Program-made: the position numbers and the translations under genes
The notes under the pieces: model-generated
Database searches by the model: none
The model's input: the letters and a program-made list of their open reading frames with translations, nothing else
Told to the model about the DNA's origin: nothing
Shown: positions 46,184-58,010 of the stretch, piece after piece
Layout of the letters: the number at the start of each line of letters is the position of its first letter
Numbering within the stretch: position 1 is the stretch's first letter
NCBI RefSeq assembly: GCF_963169125.1
Contig: NC_084799.1
Location: forward strand, 66,386,643-66,450,642
Length of the DNA stretch: 64,000 bases
From: Humulus lupulus
Lineage: Eukaryota > Streptophyta > Magnoliopsida > Rosales > Cannabaceae
Direction of reading: 5' to 3'

Positions 46184-47936
46184 ATTAGAATGACTAACAA
46201 TGAAGTTATAACCCCAACCCACGAGTTGTGGAAACTTTATGTTGATGGGTCTTCCAACGAAAATGGATCGGGGGCAGGAATCATATTGGTCACTCCAGCT
46301 GGAAGCTGATTTCACTCCGCCTTGAGATTTGACTTCGAAGCATCTAACAACGAAGGTGAATACGAAGCTCTATACTTCGAATAGCCAAGGTACTCAAGGC
46401 TAAAGCGATACACTGCTATAGTGACTCGCAGTTGGTGGTCAACCAAATTTTAGAGGAATACCAGGCTCGCAGAACAAAAATAGCTGCATATTTAGAAAAA
46501 GCAAAAACAACACTCGAACATTTCGAGTTCTACATAATAGAGCAGGTTCCACGAGAACAAAATTCCAATGCAGACGCCCTAGCCAGACTCACCACATCCA
46601 CTGAGGTCAACGAGCTGAATGTTGTGCCAATCGAGTATCTGTCGACACCCAGTATTAGCGAGCCGGAACAGGAAGATGTCTGCATGATCAACTCCGAGCC
46701 AACCTGGATGACCACAATAGTTGAGTACCTTGAAATCGACATTCTCCCAGTAGAACGGAACAAGGCTCGAAAACTAATGTATCAGATCCCCATATACACT
46801 ATTGTGGAAGGAATGCTATATCGGAGAGGATACTCTATGCCACTACTCCGATGTGTGACTCCACCCGAGGCCAAAAAGATCCTAGATACACGAGGGATTC
46901 TGTGGGGACCACACTGGGGGGCATAGTTTATCAAAGAAAATTATATGCCAAGGATACTTCTGGCCCACTATCAAAGCAGACTTATTCGATTACGTCAAGA
47001 AATGTGATAAGTGTCAATGGTTCGCTACAATCCCACGAGCTCCACCTTCCGAGCTAACTATGATGACCTCCCCATGGCCATTTGCGGTATGGGGAATTGA
47101 CCTCATAGACTCATTGCCAACTGGCAAGGTGGAGTTAAGTACGCAGTAGTCGCAGTAGATTATTTTACAAAGTGGACCGAGGCCGAACCTCTGGCAAAAA
47201 TTACCTTAAAGAAAGTTTTGGACTTTGTGGTAAAAAATATAATCTACCGATATGGAATGCCAAGGAAGATAGTATCGGATAATGGTACTCAGTTCGATAG
47301 TGAACTATTTACCAATTTTTGTGAGAAAAATGGGATAATAAAGAGCTTCTCCTCTGTGGCTCATCCCCAAGCGAATGACCAAGTCAAAGTTGTGAATAAA
47401 ACCCTGAAGAGTTCTATGAAGAAGAAATTGGAAGAAGCTAAGGGAAAATGGCCCGAGGAGCTACCACAAGTTTTGTGGGGATATCGAACCACAACTCGCA
47501 CTTTAACAGGACATACCCCCTTTTCTCTGGCATATGGATGCGAGGCTATGCTACCAATCGAGGTCGAAGTACCCACTATTCGTAGCCATGCTTTTGACCA
47601 AATCTCGAACCAATCCCAGCTCAAAGTAAGTTTGGACCTGATTGAAGAAAGATGGGACGAGGCTCAACTAAAAAAATGTAACATATCAGCAGCGAGTTAC
47701 TCGATATTTCAATAAAAAGGTTTAGGACAAGAAATTCGGATTGGGAGACTTGGTGCTGAGGCGTGTGTTCCTAGCCACGCGGGACCCAGCCACTGGCGTG
47801 CTCGTGCCTAATTGGGAAGGGCCTTATCAAATCGAATCAGTTATCCAACCTGGCGTCTACAAATTGGCAAGATTAAACGGGGAATTGGTACCATGAGCAT
47901 GGAATGGCGAACATCTACGACCTTACTATCAATAGT
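46184..47936 (+). pseudogene. Tat second RNase H and integrase, frameshifted
   Basis: The segment resumes the Tat frame with ELWKLYVDGSSNENGSGAGI, the start of the archaeal-type RNase H peculiar to Tat elements, then SDSQLVVNQI-like sequence and PREQNSNADALARL. A small deletion near 46375 shifts the frame. Integrase follows: a degraded zinc-binding end (YVKKCDKCQ), then WGIDLIDSLPTGK, the second catalytic Asp in IVSDNGTQFDSEL, and a core ending WGYRTTTRTLTGHTPFSLAYG. The third catalytic residue, a Glu in the QVE-type motif, is Lys (AAA, 47386-47388). Further frameshifts lie at about 46920-47130 and 47715. The integrase is not functional as it stands. Confidence 0.88.
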
Positions 47937-48163
47937 GTAGGAATGATGTCACCTGTAACCGTGCTTGTTTATCTTTACTACGCTTCTGTTAATAAATTGT
48001 TCAATTCTGAATAAAGTTTATTTTCGTTTCAATATGCTGTATTTTTTGCAAACTCTCTTAATTTAGTAACCTATGGTCACACCCATAGGATATTAAGGGG
48101 GGATTAGTGGTATATATACCATAAGCTTGAAAAAAATAAAAAATAGCATACACGAAAATAAAC

Positions 48164-48480
48164 AAAGTGTTTGGATATAACCAAACACGCGAGCTAAAAT
48201 AATTTGGACATAACCAGATTATTAAAAGTAAAGTGTTTGGATGTAACCAAATGCGCGAGCTAAAATAACCAGATTGTTAAAAGCAAAGTGTTTGGGTATA
48301 ACCGAATGCACAAGCTAAAATAATTTGGACATTAAAATTAAAAGTGTTTGGATATAAACAAATGCGCGAGCCAAGATAATTTGGGCATAATCAAAATATT
48401 AAAAAAGTGTTCGGATACAACTGGATACGCAAACCAGTACGATCTAGATATAACTAGATCGAAAATATATAAGTGTATGG
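48164..48480 (+). repeat. Five to six tandem units (about 55-66 bp) downstream of Tat integrase
   Basis: Each unit begins AAAGTGTTTGGATATAACCA and continues with a GCGAGCTAAAATAATTTGG-like word. The copies vary in length and decay toward the right. Variable tandem repeats between pol and the 3' LTR are common in the Tat lineage. The 47937-48160 and 48481-49060 flanks hold no coding frame on either strand. Confidence 0.88.
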
Positions 48481-49060
48481 ATTACGAACCAAGAACATGA
48501 CCTAAATAGGTTTGGAACAAACCATCTAAAATTGATCGACGAAAATGAGATATAAATAAACCCACTTCAAGTTAAGTTGAGATCGAGGCCAGAATATCTT
48601 GCAAAAAGATAGTTTCGACCTCCTAACTTTGGGGAGCTACCCGAGGACGAGGAAAAGTAACTAGAAAATCAGGGTATAACTAAACTACCCATCTCACATG
48701 CCATATAAGTACTTTCGAGTGCATGGTAAAAGTAAGTTCTGACCTTGACGAATAATGAGATCAGACACGGATATATCGAGCAAACTATGCAAAAATGTAT
48801 AGAAACTCGAGCTAAAATCCACCGCGTGTTTGTATGAATAAACAGACATAAGGACAAACTTTTAATACAAATTGCTTAAAATATTTCAATTTAAGAGATG
48901 TAAAGCAAAAATATTAAAGTAAAGTCAAATATGGTATTGTAAATATCATAAGAAAATAGCTTTTTTACGAGCTATAAATTGTCTTAGCCCCAAGGGAATA
49001 AAAAACAAAAGATAAAAACTATTACAAAGGTCTCAAAGGGATGTAGCCCAGGATCGAGAT

Positions 49061-51350
49061 TTAGGAGGAAGGAGCGCCTTCCTTAGCCTTCTCAGCATCC
49101 TCCTGAGCAGCCTCCTCCGCATCAAGCTGAGCTTGCCATTTGGCCACAAGCTACTCCTCAAAAGAGCCCAGGAAGCTGGTATCGAGATCGGTGTTGCTGG
49201 CCCAGATCCTGTACATGGCTAGGTCAACCGCCCAATCCTTCCTCTCCTTGAACTCTTCGAGAAGACGAGCCTTCTCGCCCTCCATTATCTCGAAGGTGGA
49301 TTTTTTCTCCTCCTCAAGCTTGGCATTGACCTTCTCGAGCTCCCCGATCCTGGCATTCAGCTTCTCAAGCTCCCCGATCCTGGCATTCAGCTTCTCAAGC
49401 TCCTCAACCTTGGCCTTCATCTGCTCGACCTCAACCTCCAGCTTTGATTTTTTGGCCTTAAACTCGTCAGTGAGCTTGAGTTGAAGATTCTTCGACTCCT
49501 GAGCATAGGACATGCTCAAGTGGACCTCATTGTTCAGCTTGTAATTTGGCTGAGCAAAGGCAGTAAGGGACTAACACACAACAAAACCCAGTTAGAACAT
49601 ATGCTGAGCACAATTACAACAAAAAATAAGGTGAGAGAAGTTACCGTAGCAGCGAGCTCGACACTCTTGTCATAAAAGGTGTTGTAGTCCCGAGCATTGT
49701 TCAAAAACTACCACTGGGGAGCCTCAAAGCTGTTGATGCTCTGGCCTACCCGAGACAGGACATCCAAGCCAAGTGTAGCCCCATGAGTCTCGGCAGCATT
49801 GTCAACGACATACTCATCAACATGAGTAAAAATCAACAACAGGCACCCTTTGGACGCTGGTTTATTTAGAGGAGGGCCGAGCATGGGGAGGATCTTGATG
49901 GCAGGAGGCAGAGGAGGAGCATCTGTGGTGGAAGCATTGACCTGGGAGGCAGTATCCGCGACCGAGCTCGTAACAATGGGAGCTGGGGGAGGAGGAGTCT
50001 TCTCGATCCTTTTAGAGACCTTAGCAAGTCGATCAGACTTTTGCGAGGCTCTCGGGCGCTTACTCTTCTTGGCCCCCTCACCCCTGGCGAGCACGGTCTC
50101 GAGATCGGAATCCATAGTACCTGCACAGTCACACCACATTATAAGAAATTTCAAGACACAAAAAGTTAGCATAATGCAGATAGTCAAGGAATAAAAGGAA
50201 AACTAATGAGGAACCTAACTGGAACTCTCCCACGAGCTCGTGCTCGGTGACCACATAATTCCCCCATCTTTGGAAGAGGCGGGGGGAGTCCCTTCCCTAT
50301 ATGTGGAAGTCAACCTCGAAAGGTCCCTATAATCATTCATCCCGTATTGGATGGCTATTCCATCCCAGACCTCGTTCAGACTATGCATAGTATCGTACTT
50401 CCCTAGCCAACTATCAAACCTATGAACCCTCTCATCTACCCAAGATCATACATAAAAATTGTCCCTATCATTTGGGCACAAGATTAGGGTGTCGAGTTTA
50501 TGCTTAAGTAGCGAAGGAGACCATAAAGTTGAGCTAAGGATGACCGCACCTCTGTCACTCGAGCTCGAAGCCTCATCATTGGCCTTGTTCCCCGAGCACA
50601 GACTCCTAGGACGACGAGCTGGGGATCGTGCCTTAGAGCTTCGCCTCAGGGGAAGGCTGCCGGTTGGAAGAGGCACAAACTCCCACTTGGTGTACTTCTT
50701 GTAGGCTCTATCATTTGTGGAATGATGCTTCTCCAGGAGACCACATGCTCAAAGATTATCTTCATGAAGAAGATAAGACAGGGAGCGCCTACAATAAGGG
50801 AGTTGAAGCAAAGTCTCATTGTGCTCCTTCATCTCATCAGTGGGAGTAGGGCAATGATAGTTGGCTGAAGAAGTGAATGTATTATGAGTGGTTCGAGCCT
50901 AAGCAAAAATTCGAGCATAAAAAGAAAAAAGATCGTATACTTACGGATTCGCCTGAACGAATAGTATCTGGAGGAAGCCAGGCCGTCCGTCCAAAAGAAC
51001 GCTAGCTTGAAATTGGGGGGATGGTTCGGCAAGTCCTCGAAGATTTTCTTCTCCCTGGGATAGCTCGAGAGGTAGTAGAAGCTATCTCCTCCCCGAGCTC
51101 GGGAGGGGTTGCTTTTCAAGCAAAAGAAATACACAATCTCTTTTGGTGAAGGTCCTTCCCACTTTAGCTTGTGGTAAAGCGACCTCGGGGCTGACAAGAC
51201 CCTGTATGAGTTGGTATGGAGTTGGAAGGGCACGAGCCCAACATAATCCAGAAGGTCCTTAAAAAAAGGACTTCAAGGGAAATAAGGCCCCTGCCCTCAT
51301 ATGCTCTTGGCTCCAAGCCGCAAGCTTCAACTTATTGTTAGGATCGCCAT
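49061..51350 (-). pseudogene. Antisense spliced gene of the Tat element (PF04195-like domain, coiled coil)
   Basis: On the minus strand, opposite to gag-pol, is a degraded multi-exon gene. Its N-terminal part (about 51300-50930) reads FPLKSFF, then LVPFQLHTNSYRVL, YFFCLKSNPSRARGGDSFYYL and KKIFEDLPNHPPNFKLAFFW, like the PF04195 putative gypsy-type transposon domain. A Lys/Ser/Pro-rich middle and a coiled coil follow (EELEKLNARIGELEKLNARI, two direct copies of an 11-residue unit), ending at TAA 49061. Introns 50121-50219 and 49571-49644 have GT...AG ends and restore the frame. A frameshift in a T run (about 51258) and stops (for example 49151, 49708) break it. Reverse-oriented genes at this site are known in Tat elements (gene 23 of Grande); their function is unknown. 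Confidence 0.75.
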
Positions 51351-51447
51351 CTTCCGGGGAGCGGCAGCTACGCTCTTTGGAAGTAGGGATCGTACTCCGC
51401 CGTGTCATGCACATATGGCGGATCTCTAACCGGGATATCATCATGGA

Positions 51448-51911
51448 CTATAACGTCTGGATTTGTCTCGGGAACACATGTTCCAACTCACCTTGAGTTC
51501 CTTTGAAACCATGACATGGAGGAGAAATGTTCTCTTCAAATCGAACTTCTTTATTAACGCTGGCAGAAGCCGATGCATTTCTTATACCTCCCTTCTTAAT
51601 CAATGTCACACATAGAGGAATGAGCTTCTCTATAGATTTCGATGCTAACCCAATGAATGCACGCACATGCCTATCATTTTTTATAACGGTAGGTTTGACG
51701 GATTGTGATATGCATGTGTACGGGACCTCAATTTTCAAGTCATGCACACATTTATCCACTTCAAGCTCATCGTACAGAATATCAAGCAATTGCTCATACG
51801 TCACACCCTTCTCCACGGGCAGAACTTGATTTTCAGCATCCCTGAAAATCCAATCCCTATTTTCAAGTTCCCAAACACCATTGAATGCAACAAATACGGA
51901 AACAGTCAAGT
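51448..51911 (-). pseudogene. N-terminal domain of a second mudrA transposase
   Basis: After an acceptor TTGTTGCAG at 51912 the frame reads TVSVFVAFNGVWELENRDWI, then EQLLDILYDELEVDK, LKIEVPYTC and VRAFIGLASK. Each block aligns with the N-terminus of the first MULE transposase (FVPYNGVWELQGNKWI, LQLLDILHKELKVDK, LKLEVPYTC, VRAFLGVTSK). The frame needs one base from an upstream exon, and an ATGG at about 52527 could supply it as in the first element, but its donor reads AT instead of GT. The frame ends at 51448; beyond it the other frame holds more transposase-like sequence to about 51378. Confidence 0.85.
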
Positions 51912-51975
51912 CTGCAACAAAAAAACAAAAAAAAAAAAGTCAAAAAATTAAACTACAACATAAAATAGCAAAATG

Positions 51976-52370
51976 TCGATTTCTATCGAGGTCAAACTAT
52001 CACACTATCGAGGTCAACCCATCGATTCCAATCGAGTCCTATCGAAGCAATACTACATAATTAAGTTTTATGCCTCTATCGAGGCTCATCGAGGCATATC
52101 GAGGTAGCCATTTCCCCTTATGTGAGGATGTTATCGAGACCCATCGAGTCTCATCGAGGCATATCAAGGTAGCCATTTCCCCTTATGTGAGGATGCTATC
52201 GAGACCCGTCGAGGCTCATCAAGGCATATCGAGGTAGCCATTACTCCTTATGTGAGGATGTTATCGAGATCCATCGAGGCTCATCGAGGCATATCGAGGT
52301 ATACAAATAATATAATACATGAGGATTTATCGAGGTCCATCGAGGACCATCGAGTCCTATCGAGGCAGAC
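51976..52370 (-). repeat. ATCGAGG-type subterminal repeat array of the second MULE
   Basis: The words CATCGAGGC, TATCGAGGTAG and TATCGAGAC recur about every 10-20 bases. A longer unit of about 70 bp with GTAGCCATTTCCCCTTATGTGAGGATG recurs three to four times (52085-52265). Position relative to the transposase leader matches the right-arm array of the first MULE, but the base after TCGAG is G instead of C. Confidence 0.88.
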
Positions 52371-52747
52371 AAAAACCCAGAAAAAAACCAAGAAAGGAAC
52401 GAAAATTCATTCCGACAGTGAAAAATTACAATAAAACATGAAGGCATACACAGATCTGTTCGAAATAATAAAAGCAATGTTGATAAACAAGTTTCCTCAC
52501 TACATATAACAAATATATACTTATCCATATGATTTTTATCCGAAATCTAAAATGAAGTCCTTGCCTTGAAAGGATTCATAACTTGCCGAAATAAGCTCGA
52601 AAATTTGTATAGATTAAGCTGCCTTATTTTTTTTTTGTGTACAAGAGCTTGAGAGATTGAGAGGGAAAACGTGAGAGATCGAGAGGGAGAAGACAATGGG
52701 AGAAAAAGAGGGAAATTTATGATAGGGGCATTAGTGGTAATCCAAAG

Positions 52748-53343
52748 TGTTGACCCTTGTTTTGGTCAACTGACACGGAGTCAAATGCTTGATGTGATGG
52801 AAGGTGTTGAAATAGATCTAATGGGAAGAACAGTAAACGACACAACAAATTATAGTGGTTCGGCCCCACGAATTGGTAATGACCTACGTCCACTTAAGCT
52901 ATTATTGATATTAATTCTCAAAGGAGTGATCAAAGAACTAGGGTTCTCTGAGTTTCACAGGCCTGAGAGAGATGAATCATACAATCGTAAGATAATCGCC
53001 CTAATTAACTTGTAAAGTATAAACTTAAATCACCCAAAAGTCCATTCCTTGAGGTATTTCTCTCTATTTATAGGCTCAAGGAGGATTACACGAATTAGTT
53101 ACAAATATTCTTTCCTAAATAATCGGATCATCATGGATCATGGGAGATAATCTCGGATATGATTACAATTGTACAAAATTATCTCTAAATGTATGGAGCA
53201 TACGACCAGGCTGGTCGTATATAAAATCCAAATGTTATGTCAGGGGAATCTCACTGGTCGATGGTCGAACAAAACTTCTGCCAGGTGTCAGCCACGTGTT
53301 AAAAATGCTTGCCACGTCATCCATGCCTGCTTTTTGGATAACA
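52748..53343 (-). mobile_element. Solo LTR inside the second MULE's terminal repeat
   Basis: The block has TG...CA ends (TGTTGACCCTTG ... GGATAACA) and a perfect CAAAG duplication (52743-52747 and 53344-53348). On the minus strand a TATAAATAGAGAG core-promoter-like word lies at about 53066-53078, giving the orientation. It is 596 bp with no internal region. The lineage was not determined. Confidence 0.88.
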
Positions 53344-53435
53344 CAAAGAATACTAGAATAAAAATGTGAGGTTTTTTTCGGTTGGTATAATTTTATCATG
53401 TAGTGTCACTTAATGCATTAAAAGTCAAATTTCCC

Positions 53436-54049
53436 TATTTAATTCTCTTGTATATATTGAAAAGGTGTACTATTTTGTTACAAGGACAAATTGTAACTAT
53501 AATTTGTTTTACATTTACATGTATGATGGTGTGTAATGTTGTTACTGAGAATTTTCTACAAATTTTTTTTCCTATAAATTTTTTGAAAAATTTGAATAAT
53601 CTATATGATACCGACATTAAGATTCAAACAATTTGTTGCACGCATACTTGTTTCGATATTTATACATGTGTGTGCAACATACATTTTAAATTCTAATTTC
53701 GACATTTTAAAATATCTGAAATTTCTTGAAAATTTGTAAAAAGTTTCTATGAGTACGTTATACACCAAATAAAAAAGAAAAAAAAAAGTTACATGTACTA
53801 AAAATAATGTAAAATTCTTTATTGGCATATTTGATAAAATTGACAAAATTAATTATGGAATGTATTTTCGAAATATATTGTGTGGTATTTTCGAAATGGG
53901 TAGTTTCCTGTTTTGTTGTGAAATGTTTTCTAATCAGATTATTCTATATATGCTAATAAAATAAATATATAATTTACTATAAAAGAATATCTTTTCTTGA
54001 AATTTGTTTATATGGAAATTATTGGTATTTATTTTTATTTCTTGATCTG
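53436..54049. other. AT-rich spacer, no gene seen
   Basis: The stretch is AT-rich DNA beyond the second MULE end. Short frames on both strands lack protein character. Nothing else was identified. Confidence 0.5.
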
Positions 54050-54900
54050 ATTTGTTTGTCTAAAAACCGTGTACAGCTTGCAGAGATAATATATATTTTG
54101 TTTCCTTATTTATTTAAGGAAACTGGGTTTAAAAACTGTCCAGGTTCAATGAATCTGTTTGAACGGATTGCTAGTCTGTTTGAACAGATTCTGACTTTCC
54201 TGTTTGAGAAGATTTTCCATTTATTGGCGGATTGGTTTCTGATTTGTTTTCCACGACCTAAAGAGATTCTAAAAAGTATATAATCATCCTTAGGTCGTTG
54301 GTTTTTGATCAACTCTCTTGGTGTATTATTTTCCAAATATTTTCAAGTTTTAGAGAGACTTTTTATTATGTGAAGAACTTGAGTTCAGCAAGTTCTTAGT
54401 AGTTTAATACAGTGTACTTCTGTATTGTTTTCTTTGTGTTAATTGTGCAGGTTGAACACACTTGGACATTGTTCATCAAGCTTCGGGAGAAGTCTTGTTC
54501 GTGAGTCACTTTTCGGGAGGAAAAGTGTAAGTGTTATGATTTGAAGGGAGTTCAAGATCTTAGCACTTCAGAAATTTGATTAGGAGTTTAGATTACAACA
54601 ATTGCGACAAATTCAAGAGGGAGTCTTTATTTGTATAAATCAATTTGGTTTTGTAATCATTTAGATATTCTTCTAATAAATTTCATTATCTGGGCATGGC
54701 CCCGTGGACTAGTAGCAATCTGCAAAAATTGCTGATACCACGTATAATTTCGTGTGTTTTTTTATCTTATGTTCGTTTTTATCTTCTGGTGATAAACTGT
54801 TTAAACATATCTGATTTCTGTTCAAACAGTCTTTATGTCCGTTTAAACATTTCTGTAACAGTTCATAAATTAGTTATTTAATTTGAGTAATTAAGTTGGT
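54050..54900 (+). mobile_element. Probable Copia-like LTR remnant
   Basis: There is a TATATAA-type word at about 54278, an AATAAA-like polyadenylation word near 54677, and the phrase CCCGTGGACTAGTAGCAATC followed by ACCACGTATAATTTCGTGTG. This combination is usual in the R-U5 part of plant Copia LTRs. CTGTTTGAACAGATT and CTGTTTAAACA palindromes recur (54155-54205 and 54795-54855). The LTR tips and target duplication were not found, so the limits are approximate. Confidence 0.5.
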
Positions 54901-56879
54901 AATCATACAAAACAGAATTTCAAATACTTATAACTACAATTAGTGATTAAACAATAAATTTTCATATTTAAATGTCTATAGATAAATTTACTTTGAAAAC
55001 ATCGGTCGGCCTTCTTATACTAGTAATTTTTATACATACATCTGTTCTGGGTGCAGGAATATACAAATACAAATACATATGTTCATATCTTTTGCCGTCT
55101 TGTGTTGTGAGTTGTCACTCATGTCATTATTTTCTACAATTTTATTTTTATTGAAAAAAATTTAAAGCTGTATTTCTTGAGAAATGCACAACACCGTCAA
55201 CTTACCTTTTAAGAAATGTTCATAACATAATGTCAAAAGAAAATTGGTCAAAAGTGTTAGTTAAATTATAAAGCTTTAGCATGTTACCAATTGAAAAAAA
55301 TAATTATAAATCCTAGATATATATCACTCATTTTTTCTAGAGAGGATCGAATATACCAAACTAATGATGTTTCAGTAAAATTTTGTTTCAGCGCTTTTTA
55401 ACTTGTAAAAATATGTTTAGTTAACAAAGAAAGAAAAAGTAGGAAGTTTATATGAAGAGTTTAAAATAATAGTGGCAAATCTGAATAATTAAGAAGATCT
55501 TCAGAGAAAAGAGAGTAACAATCCTTTCATTTCAATTGTTTGGTAGGAGAAATTCGAGATTTAAAATGATAAATTTATGTAATTATTATATTAATTTTTG
55601 CATTATTTTCTGTTAAGAGCATATTTGTCGTTATATTTTATTTATATAAAATATAATACAAATCTTTTCTTTCATTTTGATTTGTGGAGTTATCCCTTCA
55701 TTCGAGGACCAAAAATTTAACCAAAGTGGATAAAAACCACTCCACGTCACTACCATTATTCTTGCCAGACAAGAAGATTTTGCAGATCTCCTTCTATTCC
55801 TCTCCCTCCACTCATTTCTTTTTGCCTCAAACATAAATACATTTAGTTCATAAATTATGTGAATCTTATACTACACACACACACACACAATATAATGCAT
55901 GGAATTTTACAAATATGGTCAACTCTTATTATTAATCTTTGGTGATATTTGGTGAAGTAATGGAATATAATATTTTTTTTATTCTTTTGTTTGATTTTTT
56001 TTATGAAGTATTGAAATACCATTTCAATTGAGTGATTTTTCTATTATTTTAGTGAAATAATTATTCTATCCAAAAGTGAGAGAAAATATCATTTTAATAT
56101 TCAAATAATTTTTTTATTAATATTTAATTTTATCTTATTTCTATTCTTATTACCATTCTCGTTCCTATTACATTGTCTTTATTATTCCCAACCAAACATA
56201 CTTTTACTTTTATTTAATTTATTACATACATTTATGCTAGGAATCTATTCGCACGGCAGCGCATAATATTACAGATTAGTAAAAGTATGAGAGGGAATAT
56301 TTAAAAAAAAAAACTGTCTCAAATTTAAGAGTAATTTATAAAAAGATATATATATATATATTTGTAATATTATTTTACAAAATAACATTATTTTGATAAT
56401 TATTCACAAAATACTATTCCATACATAATGTCGAGTGCATCGTAAAGATTATTTTATGAAGAATTTAAATAAAAATGTTATCTTGTAAAATAATAATAAA
56501 GGGCTATATATTTCGAAGGTCCCTTTATTTAAACATAGTATTGCAAATAATTAAAATGTGGTACAACATTATCGGGGAGATCTTGAATTTTTCTCCAATA
56601 CCTCCGCCTTCGATCCCTTTTACTTAGATAATTGGGGGAATGAATGAATGGTTTAGGTTGAGCTATACAAATATTTATAAAGATATGACCTAGCTAGCAG
56701 CTAGCTAGCTCAAATATAGTAATTTAATGTAGTATTATATTTAAGGGTTTTTTCTTCAGCATAAATATCAACTTTTTATGATTTTTTTACATTTATACTG
56801 TGCTTCATTTTTTTTTTACATTTTTATTAACTTAAGTTTTCAAAAATACGATTTTAATGTTTCGAAATTATAAAAATAC
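54901..56879. other. AT-rich spacer, no gene seen
   Basis: No coding frame is convincing. Simple repeats include (CA)n at about 55874-55889, (TA)n at about 56346-56361 and AGCTAGCTAGCT at 56699-56710. Confidence 0.5.
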
Positions 56880-57560
56880 GATTTACACTAAACATCAACC
56901 CACAAAACATAATGTTGAACAAACAACAAGAAAGCAACACAACAATAATCTCACAACAACACAGTGCAACCCATTGTAGCTACAAAAAAAAAAAAAAAAA
57001 AACACAAAAACACCATAAAAAAACTCATTCTTACATTTTAAAAAAGCAACACACTGCAATACAAAATAAAAAAAAAACAACTTAAATGCAACATGGCAAC
57101 AACTTCACAACAATACAGTGCTGAAAAGACAATTAGATATCAATTCATTGCATTAACTCAAATAAACTAAAAAACAACCTCAAAATAAATTTTCCATGCA
57201 TTTTTAAATGTGTCAAAAATAAACTAAAAATGTATCTCAATACAACTAAACATATATACAAAATAAACTTAAAAAAAAACAACAATTGGAAAACAACTAA
57301 ACATTAACCACTACATACTAATATATTAAAAAACAACAATTGGACAACAACTAAAAGTCAACTCATAGCATACTAACATGTTTTTTTAAAAAAAAATTAA
57401 AATATATCTGAAAACAACTAAACAATAAGTAAACATCAACACAACAACATAACAACTATATATAAACTTAAACAACTAAAAAAATAACATGAAAACATCT
57501 ATACATAAATCTAAACAACTAACAAAACACATAAAAATCGTATAAATGATATTTTTTTTT
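56880..57560. repeat. A/C-rich, G-poor low-complexity tract
   Basis: The plus strand consists of AAACAACTAAACATCAAC-like words with very few G bases over nearly 700 bp. The words AACAACTAAACA and AAACAACAATTGGA recur at irregular spacing. No protein-like frame exists on either strand. Confidence 0.7.
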
Positions 57561-58010
57561 ACTAAATTATATATTTTGATGTAAATTTCTCTTTTTTTAA
57601 TTACTCAAAAATAATAATTAGATGAAAATGAGAAAAACAAAATAATAAAAGAACCCATTTGTACATAATTTTTTATTTTACAAATAAACATATTTGTACA
57701 TATATATTTATATATATCAATAATATATTATTGAAAGTTTTTTCCAAAATAAGCTTGCACAAACTATTCCACTAACTAATGAAACTTCTTGAACTCACTT
57801 AATTTCAAGGTATGCAAAACTAAATCAAATGATGGGACTTAGTGGATTGTTGTTAAACAAGACCTTTTAAGAAGTTTGATGCCAACGTTTGAAGAATAAG
57901 ATATATATATATATATTTATATATAAATCTCTCTCTCATTAATGCAATGAGTTCAAAGTCTGTAATTGTTAGACATTACAATTGGTATCCAAAGCATACG
58001 ACATCAAATA
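57561..58010. other. AT-rich spacer with an LTR-edge-like end
   Basis: The stretch ends with GTTAGACATTACAATTGGTATCC at about 57967-57990, which resembles an LTR 3' tip plus a degraded tRNA-Met primer site (ATTGGTATC). No paired LTR was found, so this is only a possible remnant. Confidence 0.35.

Larger units (their letters stand above)
28922..51350 (+). mobile_element. Tat-lineage Ty3/Gypsy retrotransposon, nested and 3'-truncated
   Basis: In order: 5' LTR (28922-29735), primer site, gag-protease-RT (29812-33683), rest of RT-RNase H (35984-36565), second (archaeal-type) RNase H and integrase (46184-47936), 3' tandem repeats (48164-48480) and an antisense spliced gene (about 51350-49061). 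This gene order, including the extra RNase H and an antisense frame before the 3' LTR, is known for the Tat lineage (Grande, Retand and Ogre relatives). The internal frame is split by two LTR insertions that carry target duplications, and the frame resumes when each is removed with one duplication. The 3' LTR is missing: at about 51.35 kb the sequence changes to a second MULE. Confidence 0.9.
51350..53435 (-). mobile_element. Right half of a second, related MULE
   Basis: The minus strand carries the N-terminal transposase domain, a subterminal CATCGAGG repeat array, a leader and a right terminal repeat ending CAAATTTCCC at 53435, like the end of the first MULE. The terminal repeat is split by a solo LTR (52748-53343). 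The left half of the element, including the catalytic domain, is absent; coding sequence stops at about 51.35-51.38 kb against the Tat antisense gene. No target duplication could be checked. Confidence 0.75.

Noticed and set aside
49140..49484. Ser/Phe-rich plus-strand frame of 114 codons
   Set aside because: It is the antisense shadow of the coiled-coil exon of the Tat antisense gene.
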